Positions 16,982 through 26,182 of a DNA stretch of 64,000 nt are shown piece by piece. The translations under genes were made by a program, and so were the position numbers. Under the pieces are notes generated by a model. That model was given only the letters and a program-made list of their open reading frames with translations, was not told where the DNA came from and did no database searches. This stretch comes from Labrys sp. WJW. GTDB taxonomy: Bacteria; Pseudomonadota; Alphaproteobacteria; Rhizobiales; Labraceae. Numbering within the stretch: position 1 is the first letter of the stretch; each line of letters begins with the position of its first letter. The stretch covers positions 1 to 64,000 of the forward strand of contig NZ_LYXZ01000018.1 in assembly GCF_001676615.1 (NCBI RefSeq). The letters are read 5' to 3'.

Positions 16982-18772
16982 TCAGCCCGCCACCAGCACC
17001 GAGGTCTCGGCGAAGCGGGTGACGTCGATCAGGCCCTTGTCGGAGATGCGCAGCTCCGGGATGACCACCAGCGCCAGCAGCGAATGCTGCATATAGGCGT
17101 TGTTGAGCGTGCAGCCGCATTCGCGCATCGCCTCGACCAGCCGGCTCGCCTTCCCGGCCACGATCTCGGCCCGCTCGTCAGACATCAGGCCGGCCACCGG
17201 CAATTCGACCAGGGCGAGCTCCCGACCCTCGCTGATCATCACGATGCCGCCGCCGACCTCACCCAGCCGGTTGGCGGCCAGCGCCATGTCGCGCTTGTTG
17301 GTGCCCACCACGATCATGTGGTGGCTGTCATGCGCCACGGTCGAGGCCATGGCGCAATCCTTGGTATAGCCGAAGCCGGACACGAAGGCGTTGACCACCT
17401 CGCCGGTGGCGCGGTGGCGCTCGACCAGGGCGATCTGGCAGACATCGTTGGCCCTGTCCATGCCGACGATGCCGTCCTCGACCGGCAGCTTCCTTTCCAG
17501 CGCCTTGGTGGGGGCCTGGTTCTCGACCACGCCGATCACCCGGGCCGTGATCTCGGAGGCGCCGGGTGCGGCGATGTCGAAATCCGGGGCCTCCAGGCGC
17601 TTGCCGAGCCGCACCGTGTTGCAGGCACTGTCCGGATAGGCATAACGGGGGATTTCCGCCGTCAGAGCGCCATGCTCGGCCAGCAATTCGCCGCGGGCGA
17701 ACACCATCTCGACCGGCAGCGCCGCGAGGTCCGAACTGATGATCAGGTCGGCGCGGCGGCCCGGCGCGATCGAGCCGAGCTCCCGTTCCAGGCCGAAATG
17801 CTGCGCGGTGTTGAGCGTCGCCATCTGGATGGCGGTGACAGGCTTCAGGCCCTGGGCGATGGCATGGCGCACCACCCGGTTCATGTGGCCGTCATTGACC
17901 AGCGTGCCGGAATGGCTGTCGTCGGTGCACAGGATGAAGTTGCGCGGATCGAGGCCGCATTCGGTGATGGCCTTGACCTGGGCGGCGACGTCGTACCAGG
18001 CCGAGCCGAGGCGCAGCATGGCGCGCATGCCCTGGCGCACGCGGGCGATGGCGTCGTCCAGCGTGGTGCCCTCGTGATCATCCGCCGGGCCGCCGGCCGC
18101 ATAGGCGTGGAAGGCGCGGCCGAGATCGGGGGAGGCGTAGTGGCCGCCGACGGTGAGACGGGCCGCCTGGGTGGCAGCGATCTCCGCCAGCATCTTGGCA
18201 TCGTTCGAGGCGACGCCCGGGAAGTTCATCATCTCGCCGAGCCCGATGATATTGGGCCAGGACAGGGCCTGCCTGACATCTTCCGCGCTGAGTTCGGCGC
18301 CGGCGCGTTCCAGCCCTGGTGCGCTCGGCACGCAGCTCGGCACCTGCACCAGGATGTTGATCGGCAGGCTTTGCGCCTCGTCGTTCATCAGCTTGACGCC
18401 GGGCAGGCCGAGCACATTGGCGATCTCGTGCGGATCGATGAACATGGTTGTGGTGCCATGCGGGATGACGGCGCGCGCGAACTCGGTCACCGTGACCAGG
18501 CCGCTTTCGACATGCATGTGGCCGTCGCACAGGCCCGGCACGAGATAGCGGCCGGCGGCGTCGACGACCCTGGTCTCCGGGCCGATGGCGTGGCCGGCAT
18601 CGGGGCCGACATAGGCAAAGCGCCCGGCCGAAACGGCGATGTCGGTTCCCGGCACGATCTCGCCGGAATAGACGTTCACCCAGCGCCCGTTGCGGATGAC
18701 CAGATCGGCCGGCGTGCGGCCCATGGCGACGTCGACAAGCCGGGGCGCGATTTCAGACCAGGGCTTCAGCAT
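16982..18772 (-). CDS. ade: Adenine deaminase (canonical type)
   Basis: A 596-residue amidohydrolase of the AdeC family converting adenine to hypoxanthine and ammonia. The metal/active-site blocks are canonical: CDGHMHVESG, HGTTTMFIDPHEIANVLG, GLGEMMNFPGV, CTDDSHSGTLVNDGHM, and the C-terminal AdeC domain with STVAHDSHHMIVVG. Start 18772 is preceded by AAAGGA with 9-bp spacing; a TTG at 18790 is also in frame. It lies 66 bp downstream of the NCS2 permease gene on the same strand, consistent with uptake and deamination of adenine in one unit. Confidence 0.92.
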   Translation of the reverse strand: MLKPWSEIAPRLVDVAMGRTPADLVIRNGRWVNVYSGEIVPGTDIAVSAGRFAYVGPDAGHAIGPETRVVDAAGRYLVPGLCDGHMHVESGLVTVTEFARAVIPHGTTTMFIDPHEIANVLGLPGVKLMNDEAQSLPINILVQVPSCVPSAPGLERAGAELSAEDVRQALSWPNIIGLGEMMNFPGVASNDAKMLAEIAATQAARLTVGGHYASPDLGRAFHAYAAGGPADDHEGTTLDDAIARVRQGMRAMLRLGSAWYDVAAQVKAITECGLDPRNFILCTDDSHSGTLVNDGHMNRVVRHAIAQGLKPVTAIQMATLNTAQHFGLERELGSIAPGRRADLIISSDLAALPVEMVFARGELLAEHGALTAEIPRYAYPDSACNTVRLGKRLEAPDFDIAAPGASEITARVIGVVENQAPTKALERKLPVEDGIVGMDRANDVCQIALVERHRATGEVVNAFVSGFGYTKDCAMASTVAHDSHHMIVVGTNKRDMALAANRLGEVGGGIVMISEGRELALVELPVAGLMSDERAEIVAGKASRLVEAMRECGCTLNNAYMQHSLLALVVIPELRISDKGLIDVTRFAETSVLVAG

Positions 18773-18838
18773 GTCCTGCTGTCCTTTCAATTCGGAGAAG
18801 TGACGGGCGGGCGTCGAGGCGCCCGCCCGCGCGGATCG

Positions 18839-20242
18839 TCAGGCCTGCACCTGCAAGACCAGCATGGCCGCGAGCACCGCCACGAACCACATCACCGGCC
18901 TCACTTCGCCTGGCTTGCCGGCGAGAAGCTTGAGCAGCACATAGGCGATGACCGCGAGCGACAGACCGAGCGTGATCGAGAAGGTGAGGGGAATCAGCAC
19001 GATGGCGAGGAAGGCCGGGATGGCGTCCTCCATGCTCGACCAACGGATGCGGCCCATCGGCTCGGACATGAACAGGCCGGTGAGGATCAGCACCGGCGCC
19101 GTGGCGATGGCCGGGACCAGGGAAAGCAGCGGCGACAGGAACAGGAAGGGCAGGAAGAGCAGGCCCGAGACCAGCGCGACCAGGCCGGTGCGGCCGCCCT
19201 GGGCGATGCCGGCGCCCGATTCCAGATAGACCGTGGCCGGGCTGGTGCCGAGCGGCGCCGAGATCAACGCGGCGACGGCGTCGACATGCATCGACTGCTT
19301 GACGTTGCGCGGCATGCCGTTCTCGTCCTTGAGGTCGGCAGCTTCGGCCAGGCCGAGGAAGGTCGACAGCGCCTCGACGAAATTCGTGAACAGGAACACG
19401 AAGATGAAGGGCGCATAGGCAAATTGCAGGGCGCCGAGCAGATCGATCTTGCCGACGAAGCTGAAATCGGGGGCGGCGGTCAGCCCGCTCCAGTTGACCA
19501 GCGTGTGCAGGTCGGGCGTGCCGGCATTGAAGGCGGCGCCATCGCCCCACCAGCGCCCGATCGGGATGGCGAGAAGGGTGGTGGTGATCATGCCGAGCAT
19601 CATGGCGCCGGGCAGCCGGCGCACCACCAGCGCGACCGTGACGATGAAGCCGGCGATGAAGGTGAGCGTCACGGGCGAGAAATGCGTGAGCCCGACGATG
19701 GTATCGGCATTGGAGACGATGAACTTGGCGTTGACCAGGCCGATCAGCGCGATGAACAGGCCGATGCCGCAGGCAATGCCATAGCGAAGGTCTGTCGGTA
19801 TCGCCTCGATCACCGCCGTGCGCAGGTCGAGGAGCGCCATGATGGTGAAGAGCACGCCTGCCCAGAGGACGCAGCCGAGCGCGATCTCCAGCGGCACCTT
19901 GGCGCCGAGCACCATCGTATAGGTGAAGAGGGCGTTGATGCCCATGCCGGGCGCCACCAGGATCGGGCTGCGGGCATAGAGCCCCATGGCGCAGCTGCCG
20001 ATGAAGCTGACCAGCACGGTGGCGGTGACGCCGGCCGAGAACGGGATGCCGGCCGGCAGCAGGATCGCGGGATTGACGACGATGACATAGGATGCCGCCA
20101 GGAAGGTCGTCAGCCCGGCCAGGATCTCGGTGCGAACCGTCGATCCGAAGTGCGATATCTGGAAGTAGCGGTCGAGTGCGGCGGCGAGCCAGGATTGGCC
20201 CTCGCCCGTTCCCCTTGCCTCGACATCGGTTTGATAGCCCAT
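18839..20242 (-). CDS. NCS2-family purine base permease (AzgA/GhxP-like)
   Basis: A 467-residue inner-membrane proton symporter of the AzgA-like NCS2 subgroup (adenine, guanine, hypoxanthine). Diagnostic pieces are EILAGLTTFLAASYVIVVNP near the N-terminus, APGMGINALFTYT, and ESGAGIAQGGRTGL in the middle, all hallmarks of the AdeP/GhxP/PbuG group. It lies between the two adenine-deaminase-family genes, all on the minus strand with short gaps (49 and 66 bp), so the three are probably co-transcribed from the promoter upstream of 22088. Confidence 0.92.
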   Translation of the reverse strand: MGYQTDVEARGTGEGQSWLAAALDRYFQISHFGSTVRTEILAGLTTFLAASYVIVVNPAILLPAGIPFSAGVTATVLVSFIGSCAMGLYARSPILVAPGMGINALFTYTMVLGAKVPLEIALGCVLWAGVLFTIMALLDLRTAVIEAIPTDLRYGIACGIGLFIALIGLVNAKFIVSNADTIVGLTHFSPVTLTFIAGFIVTVALVVRRLPGAMMLGMITTTLLAIPIGRWWGDGAAFNAGTPDLHTLVNWSGLTAAPDFSFVGKIDLLGALQFAYAPFIFVFLFTNFVEALSTFLGLAEAADLKDENGMPRNVKQSMHVDAVAALISAPLGTSPATVYLESGAGIAQGGRTGLVALVSGLLFLPFLFLSPLLSLVPAIATAPVLILTGLFMSEPMGRIRWSSMEDAIPAFLAIVLIPLTFSITLGLSLAVIAYVLLKLLAGKPGEVRPVMWFVAVLAAMLVLQVQA

Positions 20243-20291
20243 TTCTCCTCCCCTCAGAATTATTGTCGTTATGGAGCCGGGCAGAGGCTGT

Positions 20292-22088
20292 CTATGCCGC
20301 TGCCCCGATGTCGTTACCCGCTGCTTGGATCAGTGGCGAGATCACCTTCAAATTCACGCAGTCGACCACGCCCAGATCGGTGATCGCATAATCGGGAATC
20401 GCGGTGATCTGCAGCACGAACATGTACATGAACGGCCAGGGCAGGTCGCAGCCGAGGCTCCGTACCGCGTCGTCGAGCCGCAGTTCCTTCTCGGCCATCG
20501 CCGCGGGGTCGATATCGGCGACGATGCCGCCGACCGGCAGATGGAGGAATTCGAGCACCTTGCCGTCGCGCACCACCACCTGGCCGCCCTGGTTGGCGAT
20601 GAGATGGTTGATGGCAACGGCCATGTCCTCGACATTGGTGCCGATGCAGATGATGTTGTTGTCATCGGGCGCGGTAGAACTGGCCATGGCGCCCGCCTTC
20701 AGGCCGAAGCCGGAGGTGAAGGCGACGGGGCGGTTGCGCGTCTTGCCGTAGCGCTCGACCACGGTGATGTACTGCACGTTCTGGCCGATATCCGCCTGGA
20801 TGCGGCCCTCCTTCACTGGCAGCGACACGTCGCGCCGCGTGCGCACGAAGATCTTCTCGGGCGTCACCGCGATCGCCAGGACGTCGGCGCTGTCGCCGGA
20901 GCCGCTGAAGGGCACCGCAATCTCCTCGGGTTTGATCGGCTCGAGCTTGATCGAGTGCAGCAGAGCCTCGCTGCGCGGCGGCGGCGCGAGCTCCACGGCC
21001 ATGCTGCCGTCGCGCGCCGCCAGGGCGCCCTTGGCGATCACCGCCTCGATCTTGAAGTCGCGCAGGTCGTTGACCAGCAGGATGTCGGCTGCCCGGCCCG
21101 GCGAGAGCGAGCCGACCTTGTCGTCGATCCTCAGGGCATCGGCCCCGTTGATCGTCGCCATCTGGATCGCCGCCATCGGGGAGATACCCATGGCGATCGC
21201 CATGCGCACCATGTTGTCGAGATGGCCGCGCGCCAGGATGTCGCTGGCGACGACGTCGTCGGTGCAGAAGCTGATGCGGCGCAGCGCCTTCACGCCCATT
21301 TCGGTGACGATGCGCAGATTGTCGGACAGGAAGTGCGAGATCGAGGATTCGCGCACCACCACATGCATGCCGGCGCGCAGTTTCTCCAGCATCTCCTCGG
21401 GCGTGTAGCTCTCATGGTCGGCGCGTACGCGGGCCTGCTGGTAGGCGTCGAGCCGGGCGCCGCGCGTCATCGGGCAGCAGCCGAGCAAGGGCAGGCGGCT
21501 GGCCTCGGCGATCTCGATCGCCTTGAGCACGTCGGCATCCTCTTCCTGGATGAACTCGCGCACCGTCTCCCAGATGCCGACGCATTCCGGCCAGTGATGG
21601 GTGGCGAGGTGATCCTGCGGGCCGAAATAATGGCCGACGGTGGAGCGGGGCATGGTGTAGGGCGTCTTGCAGGGTGCGCCCCAGAACACTTTCAGCGGTG
21701 TCTGTCGTGCCTCGTCGAGGAATTCGCGGGCCGCGGCCGGGCCGCCCACCACGATGATCTGGTCGAGGCCCGTGACGATCGAGGTGGTGCCGAGCGGCAC
21801 CACGGCCTTCGCGAAGCTGGTGATCGAGAGCTTGGAGCATTCGACATGCAGATGGCCGTCGATCATGCCCGGGCAGAGATATTTGCCGCTGGCATCGATG
21901 ATCTCGGTCTCCGGTCCGACATGGTCGGCGATGTCGCCGACGGCGATGATGCGGTCGCCGAGAATGGCGATGTCGGCCTGGTAGATCTCCTCCGACACCA
22001 CATTGACCAGCCGGCCGCCGCGAACCGCCAGGCTCGCCTTGGCACCGTGCCCCGACGCGGCGCGAATGAACTCCCGTATATCCGTCAC
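20292..22088 (-). CDS. Divergent adenine-deaminase-family amidohydrolase
   Basis: A 598-residue AdeC-family protein that differs at key places from the canonical copy at 16982. It keeps MIDGHLHVECSK, FCTDDVVASDILARGHLDNM and the C-terminal domain (STAPDDNNIICIGT), but the DPHEIANVLG block is replaced by GLDQIIVVGG and the GEMMNFPGV block by a VREFIQEEDAD segment. Substrate may thus be a modified adenine or another aminopurine; N6-methyladenine deaminases are known in this family. Start is a GTG at 22088 with CAGGGAGG 6 bp upstream; the open frame reaches 22130 through a non-coding-looking stretch. First gene of the deaminase-permease-deaminase unit. Confidence 0.85.
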   Translation of the reverse strand: MTDIREFIRAASGHGAKASLAVRGGRLVNVVSEEIYQADIAILGDRIIAVGDIADHVGPETEIIDASGKYLCPGMIDGHLHVECSKLSITSFAKAVVPLGTTSIVTGLDQIIVVGGPAAAREFLDEARQTPLKVFWGAPCKTPYTMPRSTVGHYFGPQDHLATHHWPECVGIWETVREFIQEEDADVLKAIEIAEASRLPLLGCCPMTRGARLDAYQQARVRADHESYTPEEMLEKLRAGMHVVVRESSISHFLSDNLRIVTEMGVKALRRISFCTDDVVASDILARGHLDNMVRMAIAMGISPMAAIQMATINGADALRIDDKVGSLSPGRAADILLVNDLRDFKIEAVIAKGALAARDGSMAVELAPPPRSEALLHSIKLEPIKPEEIAVPFSGSGDSADVLAIAVTPEKIFVRTRRDVSLPVKEGRIQADIGQNVQYITVVERYGKTRNRPVAFTSGFGLKAGAMASSTAPDDNNIICIGTNVEDMAVAINHLIANQGGQVVVRDGKVLEFLHLPVGGIVADIDPAAMAEKELRLDDAVRSLGCDLPWPFMYMFVLQITAIPDYAITDLGVVDCVNLKVISPLIQAAGNDIGAAA

Positions 22089-22204
22089 TGAAACCTCCCT
22101 GGATTGGGAGGGAGTATTCCGGCAGAGCATCGTTTACACAACTGGCCGAATTGGGCTATCCGATGAACTGATCGTCCAATTCTTTGAACGAAATTGAGGC
22201 CGGC
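22089..22204. promoter_or_regulatory. Divergent promoter between adenine-deaminase unit and lysR
   Basis: 116 bp between two divergent genes, a standard arrangement for LysR autoregulation and activation of the target. It contains CAATT-N10-AATTG (in CCAATTCTTTGAACGAAATT, near 22177), which fits a LysR-type T-N11-A box. Position supports a regulatory role; the exact site is tentative. Confidence 0.45.
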
Positions 22205-23143
22205 ATGGATCTTTCCATCATCGATTGCTTCGTGAAAGTCGCGGATGCCCGCTCGATCTCGGCCGCCGCCCGGCTGCACCGCTTGCCGAAATCGACGCTC
22301 AGCCACCGCATCCGCCAGCTCGAGGACGAGTTCGGGGTCGAACTCTTCGTGCGCGAGGGCCATCACCTCCATGTCACCGATGCCGGCTCTGAATTGCTGC
22401 GCCATGCCCGGCGCATCCAGGCGAGCTGCGAGGATGCGGCGACGGCGATGGCGGAGATGCGCCACGAGGTGGCCGGCACGCTGCGGGTCGGTTCCACCGG
22501 CGAATTCGGCACGACCATCACCTCCGAGCTGCTCTTCGCCTTCCGCCAGAACTATCCGCAGGTGGTGCTCGACGTGGTGTTCCTCACCTCGCGCCAGCCC
22601 TTCTCGGATGTCACCGAACTCGCCCTCGACGGCATCTTCCATTGGGGCGAGCCGTCTGAGATCGACTATGTCAGCCGCCGCCTGGCGACGGCCTCCTACG
22701 GGCTCTATGCCAGCCCCACCTATCTCGACCGCCACGGCCTGCCTGAAACGACCGACGATCTCGCCCGCCATCGCGGCCTGATCTTCCGCCAGCCCACCCG
22801 CCCGCAATCCTGGTATCTCGCCGATGCGCAGGGCACCGAGACCGACATCCTGCCGCCGGTGAGCTGCATGACCAACGACTACTGGACCCTCAAATATTTC
22901 GCGGTGGCCGGCGAGGGCATCGCCTATCTGCCCGGTTTCTTCGTCGAGACCGAATGCGAGCACGGCCTGCTCGCGCCTGTCTTGCCGCAATGGCGTTCGC
23001 CGGAGACGGCGATCAACCTGATCTACTCCCGGCGCCGCCACGTCTCGCGCCGTTTCCGGGCCTTCGCCGATTTCTGCGCCGATTTCTATCGCGACCGTGA
23101 AAAGGGAAGGGTTCCCCGCTACTATGTCGAGCGGGTTGGCTGA
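22205..23143 (+). CDS. LysR-family transcriptional regulator
   Basis: A 312-residue LysR protein. N-terminal helix-turn-helix: DARSISAAARLHRLPKSTLS, then HRIRQLEDEFGVELFVREG; residues 90-300 form the periplasmic-binding-like effector domain. Start 22205 (MDLSIID) follows GAGG with 6-bp spacing. It is divergent from the AdeC2-permease-AdeC1 unit, which it probably regulates, with a purine or purine breakdown product as inducer (inference). It reads towards dusA with a 115-bp gap holding a GCCTCGG/CCGAGGC hairpin at 23190-23214. Confidence 0.92.
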   Translation: MDLSIIDCFVKVADARSISAAARLHRLPKSTLSHRIRQLEDEFGVELFVREGHHLHVTDAGSELLRHARRIQASCEDAATAMAEMRHEVAGTLRVGSTGEFGTTITSELLFAFRQNYPQVVLDVVFLTSRQPFSDVTELALDGIFHWGEPSEIDYVSRRLATASYGLYASPTYLDRHGLPETTDDLARHRGLIFRQPTRPQSWYLADAQGTETDILPPVSCMTNDYWTLKYFAVAGEGIAYLPGFFVETECEHGLLAPVLPQWRSPETAINLIYSRRRHVSRRFRAFADFCADFYRDREKGRVPRYYVERVG

Positions 23144-23258
23144 TCCCGGGGCGATCAACTCTTTGAAAAGACAGGAAAATGCTGTAAGAGCCTCGGGCGC
23201 TCGGTGGCCGAGGCCCTCCTGATGGGCGCTGCGAGCGCAAAAGAGCAACGAAAGCAGC

Positions 23259-24245
23259 ATGTTGGACAGAGACTTTTCCATCGCCCCGATGATGGACTGG
23301 ACGGATCGTCATTGCCGGTTCTTCCATCGCATCCTCTCGGCGAAGGCCTTGCTTTATAGCGAGATGGTGACCACCGGTGCCGTTATTCACGGCGACCGGC
23401 AGCGTCTGCTCGGCTTTTCGGGCGAGGAACATCCCATCGCCGTGCAGCTCGGCGGTTCCAATCCGAAGGACCTGGCCACCTCGGCCCGTATCTGCGCCGA
23501 TTTCGGCTATGACGAGATCAATCTCAATGTCGGCTGCCCGTCCGACCGCGTGCAGGAAGGGCGGTTCGGCGCCTGCCTGATGGCGGAGCCAGAATTGGTG
23601 GGTGAATGCGTTGCCGCCATGAAGGCCGCCGTCGACCTGCCCGTCACCGTCAAATGCCGCATCGGCATCGACGAGCAGGACCCCGAGGCTGCACTCGATC
23701 GTATCACCGCCACCGTCCGGGCCGCCGGCGTCGACGCCCTGATCGTGCATGCGCGGAAGGCCTGGCTGAAGGGCCTGAGCCCCAAGGAGAACCGCGACGT
23801 GCCGCCGCTCGACTATGGCCGCGTCTACAGGCTGAAGAAAGCCAACCCTGACCTCAACATCTCCATCAATGGCGGCATCAAGGCCGTCGAGGAGTGGGGC
23901 ACGCATCGAGCCTGTCTCGATGGCGTCATGGTCGGGCGCGAGGCCTATCAGAATCCCGAGATCCTGCTGGCTGTCGATCCCACCCTGTTCGGCGTGGCGG
24001 CGCCGGTTGCCGACGGCTTCGAAGCCATCGAGGCGATGGCGCCCTATATCGAGGCGCAGCTGGCGCAGGGCGTTCGGTTGAGTTCGATCACCCGTCATAT
24101 GATCGGCCTCTTCCCGGGCCGGCCGGGCGCGCGGCTCTACCGGCGCCATCTCGCCACCGAGGCGGTCAAACCCGGGGCCGGGCTCGAGGTGCTGTTCGAG
24201 GCAGCCGCGCATGTCCGCCGCGCCATCGAGGCCAAGGCCGCCTGA
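23259..24245 (+). CDS. dusA: tRNA-dihydrouridine(20/20a) synthase
   Basis: A 328-residue FMN enzyme reducing uridine to dihydrouridine in the tRNA D-loop. DusA signatures are present: SIAPMMDWTDRHCRFFHR, VQLGGSNP, NLNVGCPSDRVQEGRFGACL with the catalytic Cys106, and ISINGGIK, GVMVGREAYQNP. Length and motif order match DusA rather than DusB/C. Housekeeping gene, not part of the purine island. Ribosome site is weak. Confidence 0.95.
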   Translation: MLDRDFSIAPMMDWTDRHCRFFHRILSAKALLYSEMVTTGAVIHGDRQRLLGFSGEEHPIAVQLGGSNPKDLATSARICADFGYDEINLNVGCPSDRVQEGRFGACLMAEPELVGECVAAMKAAVDLPVTVKCRIGIDEQDPEAALDRITATVRAAGVDALIVHARKAWLKGLSPKENRDVPPLDYGRVYRLKKANPDLNISINGGIKAVEEWGTHRACLDGVMVGREAYQNPEILLAVDPTLFGVAAPVADGFEAIEAMAPYIEAQLAQGVRLSSITRHMIGLFPGRPGARLYRRHLATEAVKPGAGLEVLFEAAAHVRRAIEAKAA

Positions 24246-24353
24246 TCGCCGATCGCACGCCGCTCCCGCCAAAGTGAATCGCCTCGTCCCGCCGGAGCGC
24301 TATGCTGCCTCATCGGGGACGCAGTTGCGTCGCGGGGGCGCGGAGTTTGCATC

Positions 24354-24956
24354 ATGACGAAACCCTATCGGCTTGCCGGCCTGCTGGCGCTTGCCTTCAT
24401 CCTGCCGGCCCAGGCGCAGGAGACCCCGCGCAAGATCTTCCGCGGCACGATCGAAGCGATGGACAGCAAGGGGCTCAGCCTCAAGACCAAGGACGGCCAG
24501 AGCGTCTCGATCCATCTCACGCCTGACTGGAAGGCCCGGCTGGTGGCGCCGATCGGCGTGGAGGCCATCCATGCCGGCAGCTTCATCGGCACGGCGCAGA
24601 TCCCCCAGGCGGACGGCTCCGGAAAATCGCTGGAGGTCCATGTCTTTCCGCCCGGCGTCAAGAGCGGCGAGGGCGAGCGGGACTGGGATTCCCAGCCGGG
24701 CGCCCGCATGACCAACGGCACGGTGGGGGGCGAGGTCGTCTCGACGGACAAGGGCAGGGAGGTCACGCTCAGCTTTCCCGGCGGCAGCCGCAAGATCGTG
24801 ATCCCGCCGCAGGTTCCCGTGGTGCAGTTCAATGCGGCCGAGCGGACGATCATCAAGCCTGGGATTGCCGTTTTCGTGGTGGCCCAGCCCGACGGCAAGG
24901 ACTGGCGGACCAACAGCGTGGCCACCGGCCAGAACGGCGCCGCGCCGCCGATGTGA
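24354..24956 (+). CDS. Secreted protein of unknown function
   Basis: A 200-residue protein with a Sec signal peptide (LAGLLALAFILPAQAQ, cleavage after AQA) and a predicted all-beta mature part: a short OB-like segment FRGTIEAMDSKGLSLKTKDG suggests a DUF5666-like periplasmic domain, followed by a second beta-rich half with VTLSFPGGSRKIVIPPQVPV. No catalytic motif is visible. Start follows GGAG with 8-bp spacing. Monocistronic; followed by a palindromic repeat. Function unknown. Confidence 0.8.
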   Translation: MTKPYRLAGLLALAFILPAQAQETPRKIFRGTIEAMDSKGLSLKTKDGQSVSIHLTPDWKARLVAPIGVEAIHAGSFIGTAQIPQADGSGKSLEVHVFPPGVKSGEGERDWDSQPGARMTNGTVGGEVVSTDKGREVTLSFPGGSRKIVIPPQVPVVQFNAAERTIIKPGIAVFVVAQPDGKDWRTNSVATGQNGAAPPM

Positions 24957-24964
24957 CGACAGTA

Positions 24965-25060
24965 GGAGCGCGGACATCGCGACATGCTGCATGTCGCGAT
25001 GTCCCCTCTGCTTACCAACCGACAATGTCTTTACAAGAGCGGACAAGATGTCCGCGCTCC
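24965..25060. repeat. Palindromic repeat with 14-bp perfect terminal inverted repeats
   Basis: Ends are GGAGCGCGGACATC (24965-24978) and its exact complement (25047-25060); the left half also contains a perfect hairpin ACATCGCGACATGC / GCATGTCGCGATGT. The same terminal 14-mer bounds the element at 37513-37613, and the inner hairpin matches 4004-4023. It lies between two convergent genes, with its right end 12 bp from the MBL gene stop codon. Confidence 0.8.
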
Positions 25061-25072
25061 AGGGAGGAGCCG

Positions 25073-25831
25073 CTAAACGTCGATCACCATGCCGTCCTCG
25101 GCAAGGTCGAACAGGGTGCGGTCGACCTTGTCGCGATAGGCCAGCATGGTCGGGCCCATATGGGTGAGCACCACGCGTTTGGCGTTGAAATCGCCGCGGC
25201 GGGCCAGCAGGCGATTATAGTCGAGATGGGGCGGGGTCTCCTCGATGGCGAAGCATTCGAGGAAGAGCAGGTCCGCGCCGTCGGCGATCTGAGGCAAGAC
25301 CTCGGTCCATTCGGTATCGCCGGAATGGACGAAGACCTTGCCGTCGCCTTCCAGCCGGACGGCTGTGGCCGGCGCGCCGCAGGGATGCACCACCTCGACG
25401 GTACGGATCGTGAAGCCCTGGGCTTCGCGCTGCGTGCCCGGCGCCATTTCCTCCACGCTCCAGGCAAAGCTCCAGGGCGTCTCCATGGTAGCGCCGGCAA
25501 ACAGCGCCTCGATGGTGGTGGACAGGCGCTCGATCGTGCCGGGGGGGCCGATGATGCGCAGCGAACGGGTGCGCTTGCGGACCCATTGGGCATCGAGCAA
25601 CAGGAAGGGAATGCCGCCGAAATGATCGCCATGCAGATGGGTCAGCATGATCAGGTCGATCTGGTCGGGATCGATGCCCATGGCGCTGAGCGCCGTCATC
25701 GTGGTCGCGCCGCAATCGAGCAGGCAGATGGTACGACCCTCCTGCGCATCCTCGATCTCGACCAGGCTGGCGGTGTTGAACCGTCCGCCCGATCCGAAGG
25801 CATCGCCACAGCCGACCACCGTCACGCGCAT
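25073..25831 (-). CDS. MBL-fold metallohydrolase
   Basis: A 252-residue metallo-beta-lactamase-fold hydrolase with the zinc motif THLHGDHFGG (His65, His67, Asp69, His70), a later VFVHSGDTEW giving the third His/Asp ligands, and LTHMGPTM near the C-terminus. The pattern resembles the ribonuclease-Z/arylsulfatase-like subgroup (AtsA-type) without the tRNase exosite. Probably a cytosolic phosphodiesterase or ester hydrolase; substrate not predictable. Single gene, upstream gap of 350 bp. Confidence 0.85.
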   Translation of the reverse strand: MRVTVVGCGDAFGSGGRFNTASLVEIEDAQEGRTICLLDCGATTMTALSAMGIDPDQIDLIMLTHLHGDHFGGIPFLLLDAQWVRKRTRSLRIIGPPGTIERLSTTIEALFAGATMETPWSFAWSVEEMAPGTQREAQGFTIRTVEVVHPCGAPATAVRLEGDGKVFVHSGDTEWTEVLPQIADGADLLFLECFAIEETPPHLDYNRLLARRGDFNAKRVVLTHMGPTMLAYRDKVDRTLFDLAEDGMVIDV

Positions 25832-26182
25832 GGCAGGACCTCCTGCCGCCGGGGCGCCGCGAATTGGAGGGAGCGGAAAAGGATCTGCCTCATGCCGAAG
25901 TCTGTTCTATTTCGATAACAAGCCTGGCCGATCGGCGAGGCTTCAACCGGGTGATGCGCGTCAAGTCATCCACCGGTATGAACCGAAAAGTCCTGGAACT
26001 TCAACTTAAAGAAAGCAGGCAAAACCGGCGAGAATGAGCCGGGGGCGGCCAGCCCACGAAATGCCGAAACTGTCTGTGCGAAAACGCACAAAGCGAATGG
26101 CCTGAAACGCCGCAGGCACTTGAGATCCTACGGATTCCTTTCGGTCGAATCTTGTGGTTCGGCCGGGGCGAATCCGTCTGGG
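25832..26182. other. 351-bp gap without a gene
   Basis: Between the divergent MBL gene upstream region and the porin-like gene's 3' end. It contains a small hairpin TGTGCGAAAACGCACA near 26075-26090 and a longer imperfect stem ACGGATTC...GAATCCGT at about 26128-26175, the latter placed like a terminator for the minus-strand porin-like gene. No credible ORF or RNA gene was found. Confidence 0.5.

Noticed and set aside
17084-20383. A 3.3-kb plus-strand open frame spanning the adenine deaminase and NCS2 permease genes
   Set aside because: Its translation is low-complexity His/Arg/Gly/Asp-rich, typical of the antisense frame of GC-rich genes, and the minus strand encodes clear family members there.
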